A stretch of DNA of 55,781 nucleotides from Caulobacter sp. Root655 (lineage in GTDB: Bacteria; Pseudomonadota; Alphaproteobacteria; Caulobacterales; Caulobacteraceae): contig NZ_LMHC01000003.1 in the NCBI RefSeq assembly GCF_001427665.1, forward strand, positions 76,652 through 132,432. Direction: 5' to 3'. A program made the translations under genes and the position numbers. Position 1 is the first letter of the stretch, and every line of letters starts with the position of its first letter. Shown piece by piece: positions 55,101 through 55,781 of this stretch. The notes below the pieces were generated by a model. The model saw only the letters and a list, made by a program, of their open reading frames with translations. It searched no databases and was not told where the DNA came from.

Positions 55101-55274
55101 TTCGACCACCCCCTGCTTGCGGACGCTGCGGCGGGCGCCGCGCACCAGGGCCTCGGCCTCGGCGCGCACGGCGGCGCGGTCTTCCGAACTCAGGGGCTGG
55201 GCGGCCAGCAGGTCGGCGATCACCGCCGCCTCGTCACGATACTTGCCGTCGTCCAGGGAGTCCCAATCGGTCAT
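52182..55274 (-). CDS. putA: bifunctional proline dehydrogenase / L-glutamate-gamma-semialdehyde dehydrogenase PutA
   Basis: 1,030 residues, which oxidises proline to glutamate in two steps. The N-terminal part holds the FAD-binding proline dehydrogenase barrel (VSVKLSALTPRYEATQEARVW, FTIDAEEADRL, GRRLMVRLVKGAYWDSEVKRAQ, TYKPATDLSYL-type segment, RIEHQRLHGMGEALY). The C-terminal part is the aldehyde dehydrogenase, with the Glu in IAETGGLNG and catalytic Cys824 in GSAGQRCSALR. No ribbon-helix-helix DNA-binding domain starts the protein, so it is the non-repressor type of PutA. The ATG at 55274 follows GAGGCG. A CGATATA direct repeat lies just upstream. Confidence 0.97.
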   Translation of the reverse strand: MTDWDSLDDGKYRDEAAVIADLLAAQPLSSEDRAAVRAEAEALVRGARRSVRKQGVVESFLQEFSLGTREGLALMCLAEALLRTPDDDTRDKLIAEKIGSADWASHLGGSDSLFVNASTWGLMLTGKIVEPDDQAQKDLPAFIKKIAGRLGEPVIRAAVGQAIRIMGEQFVLGRTIEAAIKRAANDGDICSFDMLGEGARTAADAERYEKAYADAIQTVGKLSNKAGPEAGHGVSVKLSALTPRYEATQEARVWNELYPRVLRLALIAAKHDINFTIDAEEADRLALSLKLLDRLCREPGLGEWTGLGLAVQAYQKRCPEVIARLTALSKETGRRLMVRLVKGAYWDSEVKRAQVAGRPDYPVYTTKPATDLSYLVCAKALVAAAPHLYAQFATHNAHTLAAVVRMAKNAGVRIEHQRLHGMGEALYKAADDLYDGITLRAYAPVGGHEDLLPYLVRRLLENGANTSFVHALLDERVPVEKVVVDPVTAVEAHPDRHAKIPVPTDIYGPRRRNSAGVDLSVKAARDRLAAHVAELDKLTLSAGPLIGGKLTAGAPPMPVQSPTDNARVVGVVSEAQLPQIDQAFKLARAAQPAWDQAGGPVRAGVLRAMGDALEANLERLCAILSREAGKTLPDAVAEVREAVDFCRYYAKLAEEQFGLAGEVLTGPVGETNSLRLAGRGVFVCISPWNFPLAIFTGQIAAALAAGNAVLAKPAEQTPLIAFEAIKLYHAAGLDHRLLALLPGRGETVGAALTAHEGLDGVAFTGGTDTAWRINQTLAQRQGPIVPFIAETGGLNGMFVDTTAQREQVIDDVILSAFGSAGQRCSALRLLFLPQDTADGVIDGLKGAMDALVIGDPALAVTDVGPVIDAEARDALDKHLVRLNREAKVLHQLKAPEAGTFFAPVLAEIPAADFLEREVFGPVLHVVRYRPEDLEPVAQALAARRYGLTLGVHSRIESFAADVQRLVPAGNCYVNRSMTGAVVGVQPFGGEGLSGTGPKAGGPHALLRYAVERALSVNITAQGGDPALLNL

Positions 55275-55291
55275 GGTCGCCTCGCTATTGG

Positions 55292-55309
55292 TATATCGTC
55301 GCTATATCG
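55292..55309 (-). promoter_or_regulatory. CGATATA direct repeat upstream of putA
   Basis: Two CGATATA copies 11 bases apart on the minus strand, 18-35 bases before the putA start. One helical turn of spacing fits a regulator site, but the protein is unknown. Confidence 0.35.
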
Positions 55310-55443
55310 CCGCCTTGTTCGAAGGTGCTTCGTTTGTTTTGGGATCGGGCAGTACGATCTTCGGCAAAACCGCCGAGGGACGCTATTGGCTCCAAGGGTC
55401 GCGGCCCATGGGCGTCAAGTATAAGAACAAACACGCCGCCTCC

Positions 55444-55500
55444 GTCATCCCGGGCCTTGTGCCCGGGACCCCTTTGTCCGCCGCAAGGACAGAGGGGTGG
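55444..55500. repeat. partial intergenic palindrome, family A-like
   Basis: GTCATCCCGGGCCTTGTGCCC begins like family A and contains the hairpin CCCGGGC-CTTGT-GCCCGGG, then GTCCGCC/GGACAGAG-like pairing. The right arm is missing or degenerate. It lies between putA and the RHS gene end. Confidence 0.6.
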
Positions 55501-55542
55501 CGCGCCGGTGCTGTCAGCTTAACCGGAGCTCCGGTGGCGGGG

Positions 55543-55781
55543 TTATTGCCGGTCGGGTCGGTCTTTGTTCAGCGGATCATTGTTGACGTACGCATACCAG
55601 TTCAGGCCTGCGCCATAGCCGATGGGATCAGTCTGTAGAAACCGTCCCAGGGTCGGAGAATAGACCCGGGCCTTGTAGTGATACAAGCCCAGCTCGGGGA
55701 TCCAGGTCTGGCCGGTGTACTGGAACCGGCCGACATTGCCGGCGTCGGGCAGGCCGTATTCGTCATACTTGTTCAGCGTCT
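55543..55781 (-). pseudogene. 3' end of an RHS-repeat protein gene, apparently frameshifted, incomplete at the window edge
   Basis: The visible 78 codons give YDEYGLPDAGNVGRFQYTGQ, WIPELGLYHYKARVYSPTLGRFLQTDPIGYG and LNWYAYVNNDPLNK. This is the RHS-associated core that ends the beta-cocoon before a variable toxin tail. The usual next residues are TDPTG. Here the frame reads DRPDRQ and stops at TAA (55543-55545). Removing one A in the AAA of the Lys codon restores KTDPTGNN and the frame would run on to about 55383. So the gene appears to have a one-base insertion, or a true toxin tail was lost. The start of the gene is outside the window. Confidence 0.75.

Noticed and set aside
51897..55424. 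A 1,175-codon open frame opposite putA
   Set aside because: Antisense shadow of a fully recognised 1,030-residue enzyme.

Overview
The window is high-GC DNA that looks like the chromosome of a Caulobacter species or a close relative. It carries CtrA (231 residues, C-terminal Ala-Ala), the CtrA antagonist SciP, the flagellar sigma-54 activator FlbD, CcrM-type GANTC sites in front of ctrA, a TonB-dependent receptor and plant-polysaccharide hydrolases. I see no tRNA, rRNA, CRISPR array, transposase or origin.

Layout. 0-8.7 kb is housekeeping and accessory: a small GNAT protein, a DUF3617 lipoprotein, an acetyl-CoA acetyltransferase divergent from an HxlR-type regulator, a large TonB-dependent receptor, and mnmA. 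8.9-24.5 kb is a flagellar block. flgK-flgL on the minus strand diverge from fliK-flgD-flgE on the plus strand, with one sigma-54 promoter on each side of a shared control region. sciP follows, then fliF-fliG-fliH-fliN-flbD and flhA. 24.6-28.2 kb is a block that looks less GC-rich: a lipoprotein esterase, a serine hydrolase and a Pro/Thr/Ser-rich secreted protein. 28.3-31.3 kb holds a DUF4282 membrane protein, an XRE regulator and two overlapping genes that together look like one copper amine oxidase split into an N3-like chain and a catalytic chain. 31.4-32.5 kb is a GH10 xylanase. 32.6-37.9 kb holds fliJ-fliI, a hydrolase, a membrane LytTR regulator and ctrA. 38.1-45.2 kb holds an M23 peptidase, a SulP transporter, an acyltransferase, a HAD phosphatase, a DUF1272 protein and carA. 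45.4-55.3 kb holds a MarR/S41-peptidase pair, a globin-like protein, a type-B carboxylesterase, a GH5 mannanase, a GST and putA. The right edge enters the 3' end of an RHS-repeat gene that appears frameshifted.

How it fits together. CtrA activates early flagellar operons, SciP dampens CtrA, and FlbD then switches on the sigma-54 hook and hook-filament genes. Targets and regulators of this cascade lie within about 26 kb. The xylanase, mannanase, esterases and TonB receptor suit an organism that takes up plant-derived oligosaccharides.

Most long intergenic gaps are occupied by several families of large imperfect palindromes, mainly between convergent genes, and some run into the 3' ends of genes. 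The most unusual coding finding is the split copper amine oxidase, in which the Asp that acts as catalytic base in the family appears to be Asn. All functions are inferred from sequence recognition alone; no database search was run.
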